A stretch of DNA of 64,000 bases, from the NCBI GenBank assembly GCA_027318915.1, contig DAHVOH010000004.1, positions 11,417 through 75,416 of the forward strand, given 5' to 3'. Positions 42,991 through 53,208 of this stretch are shown here, piece after piece. Numbering within the stretch: the stretch's first letter is position 1; each line of letters starts with the position of its first letter. This stretch comes from Clostridiales bacterium (GTDB taxonomy: Bacteria > Bacillota_E > Sulfobacillia > Sulfobacillales > JAIMBI01). Position numbers and translations under genes: made by a program. A model generated the notes under the pieces. It made no database searches. It was not told where the DNA came from and worked only from the letters and a program-made list of their open reading frames with translations.

Positions 42991-43665
42991 TCAGCCCTGA
43001 GCCATGGGCACACCCTGCGCGCGCCAGTCACTGACCCCTTCGACCAGCCGGGCGGCCTGGAATCCGGATTGGGTCAGCAGGTCCACCGCGTGCAGCGAGA
43101 GGACGCAGTACGGCCCGCGGCAATAGGCGACCACCATGCGGTCTCGGGGCAGCTCGGCCAAGTGCTCGGCCAAGGTTTCCAACGGCACCGAGAGGGCGCC
43201 CGGCCAGTGGCCCGACGCGTACTCGTCGGCCGGGCGCACATCCAGGAGCACCACGTCGTCGTCCTCCAACCGATGCTGAAGCGTGGCGAGGTCCACCGCC
43301 TCGAGGGCGGCGCGTTCGGCCAGGAACGTTTCGGTGATGTGGCGCATCTCGGCATAGTAGCGCTCCGCCACGGTGCGCAGCATGTGAAACAACGCGCAGG
43401 TGAGGTCGTCCTGCAGACGGTACACCACAAAGGTCCCGCGCCGTTCGCCCCGGACGAGCCGCGCTTCTTTCAGATGTTGCAGGTGTTGGGACGTGCTGCC
43501 GACGGATAGCGCGCTCTTTTGAGCCAGCTGCTCCACGGTGGCGGGTCCTTGGCAGAGGAGGTCCAGCAATTCGAGCCGACGCGGGTGGGAGACGGCTCGT
43601 CCTACCCGGGAAATCTGCTCGTAGATGGCGTCTTTGAAAGACCGGTCCGCGTCAGGCTCCGCCAT
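42991..43665 (-). CDS. ArsR-family regulator fused to a rhodanese domain
   Basis: A 224-residue protein. An N-terminal ArsR winged helix (VSHPRRLELLDLLCQG; SVGSTSQHLQHLKEARLVRG) is fused to a C-terminal rhodanese domain (VVLLDVRPADEYASGHWPGA) with an active-site loop CRGPYC. Such fusions probably sense sulfane sulfur. Cysteines C38 and C90 in the DNA-binding half are not at the same alignment positions as the BigR/SqrR pair, by my reading. AAGGAG stands before the ATG at 43665. A palindrome at 43688-43705 overlaps its promoter region, suggesting autorepression. It heads the sulfur cluster. Confidence 0.9.
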   Translation of the reverse strand: MAEPDADRSFKDAIYEQISRVGRAVSHPRRLELLDLLCQGPATVEQLAQKSALSVGSTSQHLQHLKEARLVRGERRGTFVVYRLQDDLTCALFHMLRTVAERYYAEMRHITETFLAERAALEAVDLATLQHRLEDDDVVLLDVRPADEYASGHWPGALSVPLETLAEHLAELPRDRMVVAYCRGPYCVLSLHAVDLLTQSGFQAARLVEGVSDWRAQGVPMAQG

Positions 43666-43686
43666 GATCCCGTCTCCTTATCGGTT

Positions 43687-43725
43687 ATTCTATTGAGAAA
43701 TAGAACAGTGTAGCCGTGAAGTCAA
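43687..43725 (-). promoter_or_regulatory. Operator/promoter of the ArsR-rhodanese sulfur cluster
   Basis: The perfect inverted repeat TTCTATT-GAGA-AATAGAA occupies 43688-43705. On the minus strand TTGACT (43725-43720) is a possible -35; TATTTC (43702-43697) is 17 bases downstream, and TAGAAT (43692-43687) is a better -10 but badly spaced. The palindrome lies 22 bases before the regulator start, as expected for an ArsR-type repressor site. Confidence 0.65.
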
Positions 43726-43849
43726 GGGGCGCGGGAAAGGTGTCCCAGAGAGATTGGGAAGGGATATCGCGCGCCGGGATCCGGAGCTCGGCGCCGGGAC
43801 GGGAGGGAAAGCGCCCTCTCCGTTCGTCCCGGCGGCGGAAGCGTGCGCC

Positions 43850-46072
43850 TCAGTGCGGCTCCGGGGCGCGGACGGGGACGCCGGCGCTGAGCTTGAGCTC
43901 GAGACGGCCGGCGAGGACCACGGAGACGTCACGGGCCGCCGTGAGCACCCAATGGCCGTGCTCGAACGCCGCGGACAGGTCCCCCGTGTCGATGCGCGCA
44001 CGGGGCGCCGCGGGCGGGGCGATGCGATAGCGAGCGGGCGGGCGGCTCGGGTCGGGTACTTGGACGAGGCCTTCCGGATACATCGGGATGGCGGTCCCGG
44101 CCCGCTGAAAGAGCAGGATTTCCGACAGCGGCACGCCGTGCGCCTCGTGCCAGCGCGCTCCCGCCAGCGCCGGTCGGTCGGGGTGGAACCAGTCGTGCCA
44201 GCGTCCCGCCGGCAGGTAAAAGGCGCGGTCGCCGGCGTCGTTGAAGAGCGGCGCCACCACCAGGTTGTCACCCAACGCGTAGACGTCGTCGACCGACCAC
44301 GTTTGGCGGTCACCCGGGTCCATCAGCAGCAGCGGCCGCGCCAAGGGTAGATGTTGCGCCAGAGAGCGCTCGGCCTGCTCCCAGAGATAGGGGAGCAGCT
44401 GATAGCGGAGATCGGCGAATCGACGCACCACAGCCTCCGCTTCGGGTCCGAACGCCCACGGCTCCCGCGGCGTGGTGCCGTGAAAGCGCGTGTGGGAAAA
44501 CAACAGCGCCATGGCTGCCCAACGCATGTACACCGCAGGGGTGGGGGCGCCGAGAAAACCGCCCCCGTCAAACGCCGTGAAAATCCCGCCGGACAAGCCG
44601 TAGGACAGCGCCCCCCTCAGGCTGGTGGCCATATACTCGTACGTGACGCCCGAATCGCCGCCCCACTGCACCGGGAAACGTTGGCTGCCCGCGTAGCCGG
44701 ACCGACCCCATACCATGGCGTCCGCGCGCGCGGCCCGGGTGGCGCGGTGAACAGACTGCTGATACAACAGCGCGTTCCAATTGTGGCCGGCGCGGCCGGC
44801 CATGCCGTTGTGATAGCGGACATCCTCGAAGGGAGCGGTTTCGCCGAAGTCGCTTTTGAACACCGACACGCCCATCTCCAGCAGGGGGGCGAGCTGGTTC
44901 TGGTACCAGGTTTGCGCCGCCGGATTGGTGAAATCCACCATGCCGCTCTCATCATCGAATCGCGGCACGCGGGCGGGTGCACCCGCCTCCGTCGTGACCA
45001 GGAAGCCGGCGGCCCGCGCCTCTTCGTAGACGCGGCTGCCCCGCGGCAGGAACGGATTGATCCACAGCGAAAGCCGGAAGCCCAGAGCGGTCAGTTCGCG
45101 AATCATGCCCCGGGGGTCGGGAAAGCTGTCGTGATCCCATTCGAATGGGCAGGTGTGCCCGTTCTTTTCCGTGAGCCAGTACGGATCCAAGTGCAGGACT
45201 TCGACGGGCACGGCATGCTCGCGCAGCTGATGCGCCACCTCCAGCAGTTCGTCCTGCGTGCGGTAGCCCCATCGACTCATCCACACCCCGTACGACCAAG
45301 CCGGGGGCGCCGCGGCCGGTCCGGTCAGGGCCTGATAGCGGGCCAGGATCTCGGCCGGCGATCCGCACCACAGGTAGGCCTCGAAAAACGGTTCGCTGAG
45401 GAGAATGCGCATCCGGCCGGGCAGACTCTCTCCCACGTCCCAGCGCGTGGGCGCCGCGGTGGGCAGGAAGACACCGTAGCCTCGGCTCGACAGGGCTAGC
45501 GGCACGGGGATGTAGGTTTCGTGGGCCGGCAGCCCGAACGCGTCCTCGGCCCAGAGCGTGAGCGACCGTCCGCGATGATTGAGCGAGCCGAACTGCTCGC
45601 CGAGCCCCCAGAGCGCCTCGCCCGGTTGGAGCGGAAGGTCGATCCAGGCCAACCGTCCCGGATCCACCCCCAGCGTCCGGTCCACGGTGGAGTCGAATCC
45701 CCCCGACTGCAGCGGAAAGGTGGTAAACCGCGCGCGCCCGTCGGCTCCGTACAGCGTGAAAAACGGCCCCGTCCGATCGAGCCGTACGGCGCCGTGAACG
45801 CTCCGACACCAGACCCCATCGGCATCCTCTTCGAACGACGCGGCGATGTAGCGTGGCGCCGCCGTCAACAGCGAATACGGGCGCACAGGCGCGGCGCCGA
45901 TCCGCCAGTGAACGCCCCCGTCCGCGCACCAGCGCACGGTGACGGTCGCGGGGTGGCCCTCGCCGTCGGCGACCGTGACGGCGACGCCGTCGGGCAATGG
46001 CGCGGCACCGAGCCAGTGATCAAACACCTGCGGCCAGTGCGGCTCAAAGTAGCGATCAGGACAACTGGGCAT
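43850..46072 (-). CDS. Glycoside hydrolase family 31 (alpha-xylosidase/glucosidase-like)
   Basis: A 740-residue protein with an N-terminal beta domain, a TIM barrel and a C-terminal beta domain. The catalytic nucleophile is D408 in VFKSDFGE and the acid/base is D473 in WGGDSG. KSDFGE and the YicI-like N-terminal region (LWGLGEQFGSLNHRGRSL) favour alpha-xylosidase, but alpha-glucosidase cannot be excluded. No signal peptide is seen, so it acts in the cytoplasm. AAGGAGG stands just before the ATG at 46072. No sugar transporter gene is adjacent. Confidence 0.9.
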   Translation of the reverse strand: MPSCPDRYFEPHWPQVFDHWLGAAPLPDGVAVTVADGEGHPATVTVRWCADGGVHWRIGAAPVRPYSLLTAAPRYIAASFEEDADGVWCRSVHGAVRLDRTGPFFTLYGADGRARFTTFPLQSGGFDSTVDRTLGVDPGRLAWIDLPLQPGEALWGLGEQFGSLNHRGRSLTLWAEDAFGLPAHETYIPVPLALSSRGYGVFLPTAAPTRWDVGESLPGRMRILLSEPFFEAYLWCGSPAEILARYQALTGPAAAPPAWSYGVWMSRWGYRTQDELLEVAHQLREHAVPVEVLHLDPYWLTEKNGHTCPFEWDHDSFPDPRGMIRELTALGFRLSLWINPFLPRGSRVYEEARAAGFLVTTEAGAPARVPRFDDESGMVDFTNPAAQTWYQNQLAPLLEMGVSVFKSDFGETAPFEDVRYHNGMAGRAGHNWNALLYQQSVHRATRAARADAMVWGRSGYAGSQRFPVQWGGDSGVTYEYMATSLRGALSYGLSGGIFTAFDGGGFLGAPTPAVYMRWAAMALLFSHTRFHGTTPREPWAFGPEAEAVVRRFADLRYQLLPYLWEQAERSLAQHLPLARPLLLMDPGDRQTWSVDDVYALGDNLVVAPLFNDAGDRAFYLPAGRWHDWFHPDRPALAGARWHEAHGVPLSEILLFQRAGTAIPMYPEGLVQVPDPSRPPARYRIAPPAAPRARIDTGDLSAAFEHGHWVLTAARDVSVVLAGRLELKLSAGVPVRAPEPH

Positions 46073-46383
46073 GGGACCTCCTTCATCCGGGGGGAAATAC
46101 AACAGCCGGGACGCGCCGCACCCGGCCGGATGCTCGTAGGCCTCTCGGCCGATGCGCGTGAGCGACCCCTTCAGTTTAACCTACCCGCGACCGGGCCGCG
46201 GGAGCGGCAGGGTGTGGCCGAGGGCCGGTCCACGTCGCGCCGGCCGGGACTCGGCTCATCCGGGCGAGTCCGGTTCGGCGCCCGCATCGGGCATGGACGG
46301 CCGGGCCTCGCCGGCCGTCTTTCGGCGCGACCTTGACCCGAGGCTCCGAGACCGGAACAATAAGAAGGTCGGGGGGTGGCCGA
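46073..46383. other. Divergent intergenic region, GH31 / odhA
   Basis: These 311 bases are GC-rich. The right end holds a possible odhA promoter, TTGACC (46333-46338) and AACAAT (46356-46361) 17 bases apart. The left end holds the ribosome-binding site of the GH31 gene. Nothing else was recognised. Confidence 0.45.
46333..46361 (+). promoter_or_regulatory. Possible sigma-A promoter of odhA-odhB
   Basis: TTGACC and AACAAT are separated by 17 bases, each within one to two bases of consensus. The distance to the odhA ATG (46384) gives a short leader of about 16 bases containing AAGGTCGGGGGG. It is plausible but based on weak hexamers. Confidence 0.4.
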
Positions 46384-49224
46384 ATGGGTGCGCCGGAGCG
46401 CGTGGAGCGCCAGGATTTGCGGGACCGGTTTTCCGGCCCCAACTTGGGATATCTGTTGGAACGCTTTCAGGCCTATGAAGACGAGCCGGGCCAATTGGAT
46501 CCGGACGAGCGCATGTGGATGGAGCGGCACGCAGCCGAGCTGCGGGCGATCGCGCATGCGCCGGCGGTGGTCGCGAGCGCCGCGGACGGGGTGGATGCGG
46601 ACCGCGTGGCCCGGGCGGTCGCGTTGGTCCGACAGCTGCGGCGGACCGGCCATCAGTCCGCGCGCTTTCGGCCGTTCGGCGAGCCGGCGGCGGCCGCCCC
46701 GGCGCTCAGCGCCGACTTGGCCCAGGTGCCGGTGTCGGCTGTGAACGCGGGGCTGGAGGCGCCGATTCGGGATGTCGGCGCGCTGGGCGCGGCGTGGCCC
46801 GATCTGCTGGCCCGATACGCGGGTCGCGTGGGCTTCGAGTTCGACCATCTCGATGATCCGGCCGAACGCCGGTGGCTCTACGAGGCCGTGGAGAGCGGGC
46901 GCTACGCCGCTCCCCTGTCCGCCGTGGAACAGCGCATCTTGCTGCGGCGGCTGGTGCAGGTGGAGGAGTTCGAACACTTTCTGCACGGGACGTTTCCGGG
47001 CCAGAAGCGGTTTTCCATTGAGGGCACCGACATGCTGGTGCCCATGATGGATGAGACGATTCGCCTCGCCGCGCAAGCCGGGGCGGGCGATGTGCTCATG
47101 GGCATGGCGCATCGCGGACGGCTCAACGTGCTGGCGCACGTGCTGGGCAAGCCGTACGAGACCATCATGGAAGAATTTCATGCCGCGCCCCGTCACGATT
47201 TGGGACTGTCCGAGGGATCCGCGCCGCTGTCGGCCGGGTGGACGGGCGACGTCAAGTACCATTTGGGATTGCGCCGCACCGTCGCCCAGAACGGCGGGCC
47301 CCGTCCCACCGTGCGGGTGACGCTGGCCAACAACCCGAGTCATCTGGAGTTTGTCAACCCGGTGGTGGAAGGGATGGCGCGGGCGGCGCAGGATCAGGTG
47401 GATCGGGCGGGCGCCGCGGGATGGGATCGGGATCAGGCCGCGGCCATCCTGGTGCATGGGGACGCCGCCTTTCCCGGTGAGGGCGTCGCGGCCGAAACCA
47501 TGAATCTGGCCCGCCTGCCGGGCTATACGACCGGCGGCACGCTGCACATCATTGCGAACAACGAGATCGGGTTTACGACGGAGCCGGAGGAGGGGCGCTC
47601 CACCCGTTATGCCAGCGATTTGGCCAAAGGCTTTGATGTGCCGGTGGTCCACGTGTCGGCGGACGAGCCGGAGGATTGCATCATGGCCGTGCGCCTGGCG
47701 CACGCGTGGCGGCAGGCCTTCCACCGGGACTTCCTCATCGACCTGGTGGGATATCGGCGCTGGGGACACAACGAGGGGGACGATCCGGCCTACACGCAAC
47801 CCGTCCTGTACCGATGGGTGAGTGAACATCCGACGGTGCGGCGGCTGTGGGGGGACCGCGTCATCGCGTCCGGGGCGGGGACGGCGGCGGAGGAACGCGC
47901 CATGGCCGCCGAGGTGGTGGGGGCGCTGCGGGCCGCGTATGACGCGGCGCGCGCCTCGACGCCCGAGCCGGTGCCGTCCGGGCCTCCCGACCCGATGCCG
48001 CAGCCGGAGTCGACCGCCGTGTCGGAGGAGGCTGTTCGCGCGTGGCACCGGGAGATTCTGACCCCGCCCACCGGTTTTCACGTCTATCCCAAGCTGGAGC
48101 GCCTGTTGGAGCGGTGGCGCCAAGCGTTGGACAAGCCGAACGCGATTGACTGGGCGCTGGCGGAAATGTTGGCTTGGGCCAGCGTTTTGGTGGACGGCGT
48201 GCCGGTGCGGGTTTCCGGCCAGGATACCGAGCGCGGCACGTTCAGCCAGCGCCACGGCGTCTGGCATGACGCCGACACCGGCGCCACCTACCGGCCCCTG
48301 CAGCACCTGTCCCAGGCCCGGGCTTCCTTCGCGCTGTACAACAGCCCCCTCTCCGAAGGCGGGGTGATGGGCTTCGAGTACGGCTACAGCGTCCAGCGCC
48401 CGGAGGCGCTGGTGTGCTGGGAAGCCCAGTTTGGCGACTTCGCCAACGCCGCCCAAGTCTATATCGACCAATTTCTGGCCGCCGGGCACGCCAAATGGCG
48501 GCAGGACGCCGGGCTGGTGCTGCTGTTGCCCCATGGATACGAGGGCCAGGGCGCCGAGCATTCCAGCGCTCGCTTGGAACGATTCTTGGAGCTCTCCGCC
48601 GAGCGCAATTGGCGAGTCGCGTATCCCACCACGGCCGCTCAGTACTTTCATCTGCTGCGGACCCAGGCGGGCGTGGGCCGACAGCACCCGATGCCCCTGG
48701 TGGTGATGACGCCGAAAAGTCTCCTGCGCCATCCCCGTGCCGCCTCCAGCCTGGAGGACCTGACGCGGGGCGGGTTTCAGCCGGTACTGGTCCGCCATCG
48801 CCCCCAGGGCGAGGTGCGGCGTTTGGTCCTGCTGGCGGGCAAACTGGCGGTGGACGTCTTGGCCGAGGTGGACCAGCACCCCGACGCCGACCATGTGTTG
48901 GTGGCCGCCGTCGAGCAGCTGTACCCTCTGCCGGAACAAGAGATTCAAGCGCTGATGCAAGAGGCGGGACCGCACGCGACCGTGGTGTGGGCGCAGGAGG
49001 AACCGGCCAACATGGGCAGTTGGCGGTACATTCGTTCGGCTCTCGAACAATGGGCGCCGGGCGGGCGGGTGCAGTACGCGGGGCGGCCGGAACGATCCAG
49101 CCCGGCCGAGGGCCTGCCCGACATGCACCTGGCCGAACAGGCGCGGATTGTGCGCGAAGCGCTGGGGAGCGCCGAACCGGTTCCCGTCACCGTAGGCGCG
49201 AAAGGAGCACGGCATGGCCGTTGA
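46384..49224 (+). CDS. odhA: 2-oxoglutarate dehydrogenase E1 component
   Basis: A 946-residue thiamine-diphosphate enzyme: [19 protein letters not shown], the segment [20 protein letters not shown], and the pyrimidine-domain tail with [22 protein letters not shown]1 decarboxylates 2-oxoglutarate and passes the succinyl group to the lipoyl domain of E2, encoded next. The ATG at 46384 matches the family N-terminus (the frame is open upstream). The E1 length is normal for Bacillota OdhA. No E3 (lpd) gene lies here. Confidence 0.95.
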   Translation: MGAPERVERQDLRDRFSGPNLGYLLERFQAYEDEPGQLDPDERMWMERHAAELRAIAHAPAVVASAADGVDADRVARAVALVRQLRRTGHQSARFRPFGEPAAAAPALSADLAQVPVSAVNAGLEAPIRDVGALGAAWPDLLARYAGRVGFEFDHLDDPAERRWLYEAVESGRYAAPLSAVEQRILLRRLVQVEEFEHFLHGTFPGQKRFSIEGTDMLVPMMDETIRLAAQAGAGDVLMGMAHRGRLNVLAHVLGKPYETIMEEFHAAPRHDLGLSEGSAPLSAGWTGDVKYHLGLRRTVAQNGGPRPTVRVTLANNPSHLEFVNPVVEGMARAAQDQVDRAGAAGWDRDQAAAILVHGDAAFPGEGVAAETMNLARLPGYTTGGTLHIIANNEIGFTTEPEEGRSTRYASDLAKGFDVPVVHVSADEPEDCIMAVRLAHAWRQAFHRDFLIDLVGYRRWGHNEGDDPAYTQPVLYRWVSEHPTVRRLWGDRVIASGAGTAAEERAMAAEVVGALRAAYDAARASTPEPVPSGPPDPMPQPESTAVSEEAVRAWHREILTPPTGFHVYPKLERLLERWRQALDKPNAIDWALAEMLAWASVLVDGVPVRVSGQDTERGTFSQRHGVWHDADTGATYRPLQHLSQARASFALYNSPLSEGGVMGFEYGYSVQRPEALVCWEAQFGDFANAAQVYIDQFLAAGHAKWRQDAGLVLLLPHGYEGQGAEHSSARLERFLELSAERNWRVAYPTTAAQYFHLLRTQAGVGRQHPMPLVVMTPKSLLRHPRAASSLEDLTRGGFQPVLVRHRPQGEVRRLVLLAGKLAVDVLAEVDQHPDADHVLVAAVEQLYPLPEQEIQALMQEAGPHATVVWAQEEPANMGSWRYIRSALEQWAPGGRVQYAGRPERSSPAEGLPDMHLAEQARIVREALGSAEPVPVTVGAKGARHGR

Positions 49225-50431
49225 CATTGTGGTGCCGCCGCTGGGGGAGTCGTTGATGGAGGCGACGGTCGGCGCGTGGCTGAAGAAAGTCGGCGATCCG
49301 GTGGCGATGGGTGAGGCGCTGCTGGAGTTGGAGACCGATAAAGTGAACCTGGAGGTGGCCGCCACCGAAGCCGGCGTGCTGGCCGAAATCACCCAACAGC
49401 CGGGTGCGGTCGTGGCGCCGGGAGACGTTTTGGGACGTCTGGCGGAAAGCGCCGCGGCGTCGGCTCCCGACGTCCCGGCCGCGCCGTCGACGGGGCCCGC
49501 GCCCGAGGCCGCGCCGGCGGAAGCGACCGGCGTCCGGGCCACACCGGCCGTGCGCCGTCTGGCCGAAGAGCGCGGCGTGGATTTGGGCGCGGTGGCGGCG
49601 ACCGGCAGCCAGGGTCGTGTCCGGCGTGAGGATGTGGAGCGGGCCGCTGCGCCGGCGGCGGTGGCGGCCGTGCAGCCCGCGCCCGCACCCGTTCAGCCCG
49701 CATCTGCCCAGCCCGAGGCCGGCGCGCCGGGCGGCGCCGTGGAGCGGGTGCGCATGTCACGCCGCCGACTGACCATCGCGCGCCGGCTGGTGGAGACCAA
49801 GACTCGGGCGGCCATGCTCACCACCTTCAATGAAATTGACATGACGGCGGCCATGGACCTGCGCCGCCGCCGGCGCGAACAGTTCCAGGATCGCCACGGT
49901 GTGCGGCTTGGCTTCATGTCGTTCTTCACCCGGGCCGCCGTGGCCGCCCTGAAACAGTTTCCCCGCCTGAACGCCGAAATTGACGGCGACGACATGCTGC
50001 TCAAGCATTACTACCACATTGGGGTGGCGGTCGCGGCCGAAGGCGGGCTGGTGGTGCCGGTCGTCAAGAACGCCGACCGGCTGAGCTTCTACCAGATCGA
50101 GGCGGAGATTGCCCGGCTGGCGGACAAGGCCCGCACCAATACGCTGGCCATCGAGGACCTGGAGGATGGGACCTTCACCATCACCAACGGGGGCGTGTTT
50201 GGTTCGCTGTTCTCCACCCCCATCCTGAACGGACGGGAAGTGGCCATCCTCGGGATGCACGCCGTGCAGGAGCGCCCCGTGGCCATCGCCGGCGACGTGA
50301 AGATCCGGCCCATGATGTACGTGGCGCTCTCCTATGACCACCGTATTGTCGATGGGTCGGAGGCGGTGCGCTTTCTCGTCACGGTCAAGCAGTTGGTGGA
50401 AGATCCGGAGCTGCTGCTGCTGGAGGGCTGA
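49214..50431 (+). CDS. odhB: Dihydrolipoyllysine-residue succinyltransferase (E2)
   Basis: A 405-residue E2. The lipoyl domain has the modified lysine in ETDKVNLEV, a proline/alanine-rich linker and the E1/E3-binding domain ([16 protein letters not shown]) follow, then a second linker, and the catalytic domain ends with [16 protein letters not shown], which holds the active-site His and Asp. It overlaps odhA by 11 bases, with AAAGGAG before its ATG. It forms the core of the 2-oxoglutarate dehydrogenase complex of the TCA cycle. Confidence 0.95.
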   Translation: MAVDIVVPPLGESLMEATVGAWLKKVGDPVAMGEALLELETDKVNLEVAATEAGVLAEITQQPGAVVAPGDVLGRLAESAAASAPDVPAAPSTGPAPEAAPAEATGVRATPAVRRLAEERGVDLGAVAATGSQGRVRREDVERAAAPAAVAAVQPAPAPVQPASAQPEAGAPGGAVERVRMSRRRLTIARRLVETKTRAAMLTTFNEIDMTAAMDLRRRRREQFQDRHGVRLGFMSFFTRAAVAALKQFPRLNAEIDGDDMLLKHYYHIGVAVAAEGGLVVPVVKNADRLSFYQIEAEIARLADKARTNTLAIEDLEDGTFTITNGGVFGSLFSTPILNGREVAILGMHAVQERPVAIAGDVKIRPMMYVALSYDHRIVDGSEAVRFLVTVKQLVEDPELLLLEG

Positions 50432-50433
50432 GC

Positions 50434-50976
50434 ATGCGCTGGACGGTCATCCGCGGCGACATCACGGTCCAGGCCGTCGACGCCATCGTCAATGCGGCCA
50501 ACGCGGAACTGGCCGGCGGCGGGGGCGTCGACGGCGCGGTTCATCGCGCCGCCGGGCCTGAGATGATGGCGGCGCTGCGCCCGCTGGGCGGATGTCCGAC
50601 CGGGTCGGCCGTGGTCACGCCGGGATTTCGCCTGCCGAGCCGCTGGGTCATTCACGCCGTGGGACCGGTGTGGCGGGGGGGCCGGAGCGGCGAGGCGCGT
50701 CTCTTGGCGTCGGCCTACGTCAGCGCGCTCGCCCGCGCGGAGGAGCTGGGCGCCCGGACGTTGGCGCTGGCCGCCCTCAGCACCGGCGTTTACGGCTACC
50801 CGCTGGACTCGGCGCTGGCCATCTCGGTGGCGGTCCTGGAGGCGTGGTCCCGCCGTCCGAGCAGCCTCCGGGAGGTGCGCGCGGTGGCGTTCAATGAGGC
50901 CGTGGAGGCGGGTTGGGTGGGCGCCTTCGGGGCCCGGGCGGGGGAATGGCCGGCGGGCTCTCCGGCCATGGCCTGA
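50434..50976 (+). CDS. Macro-domain protein (ADP-ribose/O-acetyl-ADP-ribose hydrolase-like)
   Basis: A 180-residue protein of the YmdB-like macro family: [20 protein letters not shown] is the N-terminal signature, and [12 protein letters not shown] the second ligand loop. These proteins bind ADP-ribose; many remove it from O-acetyl-ADP-ribose or modified proteins. The ATG comes two bases after the odhB stop, so it is almost certainly co-translated with the 2-oxoglutarate dehydrogenase genes. The C-terminal 30 residues look unconserved. Confidence 0.88.
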   Translation: MRWTVIRGDITVQAVDAIVNAANAELAGGGGVDGAVHRAAGPEMMAALRPLGGCPTGSAVVTPGFRLPSRWVIHAVGPVWRGGRSGEARLLASAYVSALARAEELGARTLALAALSTGVYGYPLDSALAISVAVLEAWSRRPSSLREVRAVAFNEAVEAGWVGAFGARAGEWPAGSPAMA

Positions 50977-50997
50977 CGGGTCGCCCACCGGCCCGGG

Positions 50998-52674
50998 TCA
51001 GGGGGCGCGCGTGAAGGTCAGGGAGGCGTGGGTCAATGGACCGACGCCCGTCCCCCATTCCACGGGAATCGTGAAGGCGTTGGGCACACGGACCCAGCCC
51101 TCGGCGACGGCCGTCCACCACAGGTGCGATCCCAGCAGCACAGCCTGAAAGCGGTAGCCGGGCGCGGCCGGCGGGCGCATGAGCAGGTGGGACGCGCTGG
51201 TCAGCAGCCCGTCCTGGATGGGAAGCCACCAGTCGCCGGGGGGCGCGGTGAGTCCCAGCGTTTCGATGCCGGAGGGATTCACGCCGGTATAGTCCAGGTT
51301 TAAGCTGCTGGCGATGCCGAGCGCGCCGCCCTGGCTCAGTAGGGGCGTGTTGAGGGGCACGGAATAGTTCAGGACCGGCGGCTGCATGCGTGTCGGAGAC
51401 AGGCGGAGGCGGGCGCTCCAGACGGGCGTCCGGGCGGTCCACACCAGCCCGGCGGGAACGGCCGGGGGCGCATAGGGGCCCCACTGCACCAGACCGCGCC
51501 GGGTGGCGCCGTAGGCATACAGTCCGCCAAACGCCATGGCGCGCGGCTGGACGGTTGTGCGCGACAAGATCTCTCCCCCGAGGTTCATGGCCACGACCGT
51601 ATTCGCCCTGCGGGCCAACACCACCGCGCCCCAGCTCACGAGCCCGAGCGCCCGTCCGTTTGGCAGCGCATGAAAGGAAAATCCGGCGGGCGCGCTCCAG
51701 GCGTGCACCGCGATGGCGGACGGGCGGCTCACCAGTTCGGCCTCCGGATCGACCGGGCCGGCCGGAAGCCATCGCGACGGGCCTTGGACCTGCCGGTTCC
51801 CCGGCAGGTCCAGGCCAATGACGTAGGGAACGGCGACCCCTCGCGGCGTGATCAAGACAAATCCCGGCCCGGCGTCGATGGGCGCCAGGTGGCTTCCGGC
51901 CAGAGGCCCGCCGGGTTCGCGCACCGTCCAAATACGGGATCCCCGGGGGCTCCACACAAACAGCGTGGAGCGGGTGGGAAGCCACGACACCAGTTCGCCC
52001 GGCCCAAGATTGTCCGACAGCCACAAGGCCCCGCTGCCGCCTGGCAGGCGGCCCCATACCCGCCCCCGCGGACCCACGATCCAGGTCGAATCGCGATCGC
52101 TGATCAGGAACCGCCCCGACGGCCCGCCGCGGATCCAAAAAGGCGCCGTCGACGCGCCGACCGCGTCCAGCGTCGTCCGGCCCAGCACATGACCCGCGGT
52201 CCCGACCAGGATGGCCGTCGTGCGACGGCCCCGGCGCACCACCAGGGCCGTGACGCCGTCCGCCTGTGCGCCGGCGGCCTCGATGCGGGAGGACGACGGG
52301 AGGTGCAACGTCCACAGGGGATGCGACAGGTGGCCGGCGCGGCGCACGCTGACGGCGGCGCCTTGGTACATCACGAGCCAGCCGTGCGTCAGCACGAGGC
52401 GGCTTTGACGTCCAAATCCCGCGGGCCACGAGAGCAGCGTCACCTGGGGCCGGAGGGCCGTCGCGGCGCCGGGACGAGTCGGCGCGTTCGGATTCAGCAG
52501 CAGGGCGATGGCCGCCGCGACGGCGAGGGCCGGCAGCCATGCCCAGCGGGAACGCTGCGGGCGCGACCGGCGGGGCGGCAGCAGGAGTCGTGCCGGCGCC
52601 GCCCAGGGCGGATACCGGCGCAGCAAAGCCTCTTCGTAGCGCCGAGCAAAGGGGCTCCGTCCGTCCGAGGTCAT
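50998..52674 (-). CDS. Membrane-anchored protein paired with ECF sigma factor, possible anti-sigma
   Basis: A 558-residue protein. A basic cytoplasmic N-terminus of about 43 residues is followed by one membrane helix (WAWLPALAVAAAIALLL) and a long outer part of almost 500 residues, rich in short beta-strands ending in W or LV (for example SRLVLTHGWLVMYQG, GALWLSDNLGPGELVSW), suggesting a beta-propeller. No zinc-binding anti-sigma motif (HxxxCxxC) is present. The start overlaps the ECF sigma gene stop by four bases. Position and topology suggest an anti-sigma or sensor for the sigma factor. Confidence 0.65.
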   Translation of the reverse strand: MTSDGRSPFARRYEEALLRRYPPWAAPARLLLPPRRSRPQRSRWAWLPALAVAAAIALLLNPNAPTRPGAATALRPQVTLLSWPAGFGRQSRLVLTHGWLVMYQGAAVSVRRAGHLSHPLWTLHLPSSSRIEAAGAQADGVTALVVRRGRRTTAILVGTAGHVLGRTTLDAVGASTAPFWIRGGPSGRFLISDRDSTWIVGPRGRVWGRLPGGSGALWLSDNLGPGELVSWLPTRSTLFVWSPRGSRIWTVREPGGPLAGSHLAPIDAGPGFVLITPRGVAVPYVIGLDLPGNRQVQGPSRWLPAGPVDPEAELVSRPSAIAVHAWSAPAGFSFHALPNGRALGLVSWGAVVLARRANTVVAMNLGGEILSRTTVQPRAMAFGGLYAYGATRRGLVQWGPYAPPAVPAGLVWTARTPVWSARLRLSPTRMQPPVLNYSVPLNTPLLSQGGALGIASSLNLDYTGVNPSGIETLGLTAPPGDWWLPIQDGLLTSASHLLMRPPAAPGYRFQAVLLGSHLWWTAVAEGWVRVPNAFTIPVEWGTGVGPLTHASLTFTRAP

Positions 52675-53171
52675 GGCGCGGTCTCCTTTCCGTCTTCCAA
52701 ATCGTGAGCCAAGGCGCGGCGGGCGCGATGGAGGCGGCTTTTGACCGTGCCGACCGGGACCCGCAGGAGACGGGCCACTTCGTTCAGATCAAAACCGGCC
52801 CAATAGTGCAGCAAGATCGCATCCCGTTGGGGAGGCGGCAGCGCCCGAACGTGCTCCAGCAGGTCACCGGCGGCGGGATCCGGCGCGGCCGCCGTGGGCC
52901 TGGCGTCCCCGCCGGTCAGGATCACATGGCGCCACCATGCCCGGCGACGCTCGCTGCGGCAGCGCAGAACCACGCCGCGGGCGAGCCACGCCCAATTGAC
53001 CGACTGGCCGCGCCGGAGCAGACGATAGGCGGCGTACAGGACGTCCTGCACCATCTCTTCGGCCGTGGCGCGATCCGGCATCTGCGCGGCCGCCAGTCCC
53101 AAGAGACGAAGTCCATAGCGCTCAACCAGCTGTTCCAAGGCCTCTTCAGGCAGACTCCGAATCGCCGCCAC
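52671..53171 (-). CDS. ECF-type RNA polymerase sigma factor
   Basis: A 166-residue ECF sigma factor. Region 2 has ATAEEMVQDVLYAAYRLL and region 4 has LPPPQRDAILLHYWAGFDLN with the helix-turn-helix EVARLLRVPVGTVKSRLHRA. The GTG at 53171 is preferred because a typical ECF promoter (53209-53238) would start transcription near 53202, downstream of the ATG at 53210 that overlaps its -10. The partner membrane protein gene follows with a four-base overlap. It probably responds to an envelope signal. Confidence 0.85.
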   Translation of the reverse strand: MAAIRSLPEEALEQLVERYGLRLLGLAAAQMPDRATAEEMVQDVLYAAYRLLRRGQSVNWAWLARGVVLRCRSERRRAWWRHVILTGGDARPTAAAPDPAAGDLLEHVRALPPPQRDAILLHYWAGFDLNEVARLLRVPVGTVKSRLHRARRALAHDLEDGKETAP

Positions 53172-53208
53172 CCTCTCCCCGGACGCCTTGCGGCCTCCCT
53201 CGTTCAGC

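Noticed and set aside
46171..49542. A 1123-codon open frame on the minus strand
   Set aside because: It mirrors odhA; length alone is not evidence in a genome where stop codons are rare by composition.
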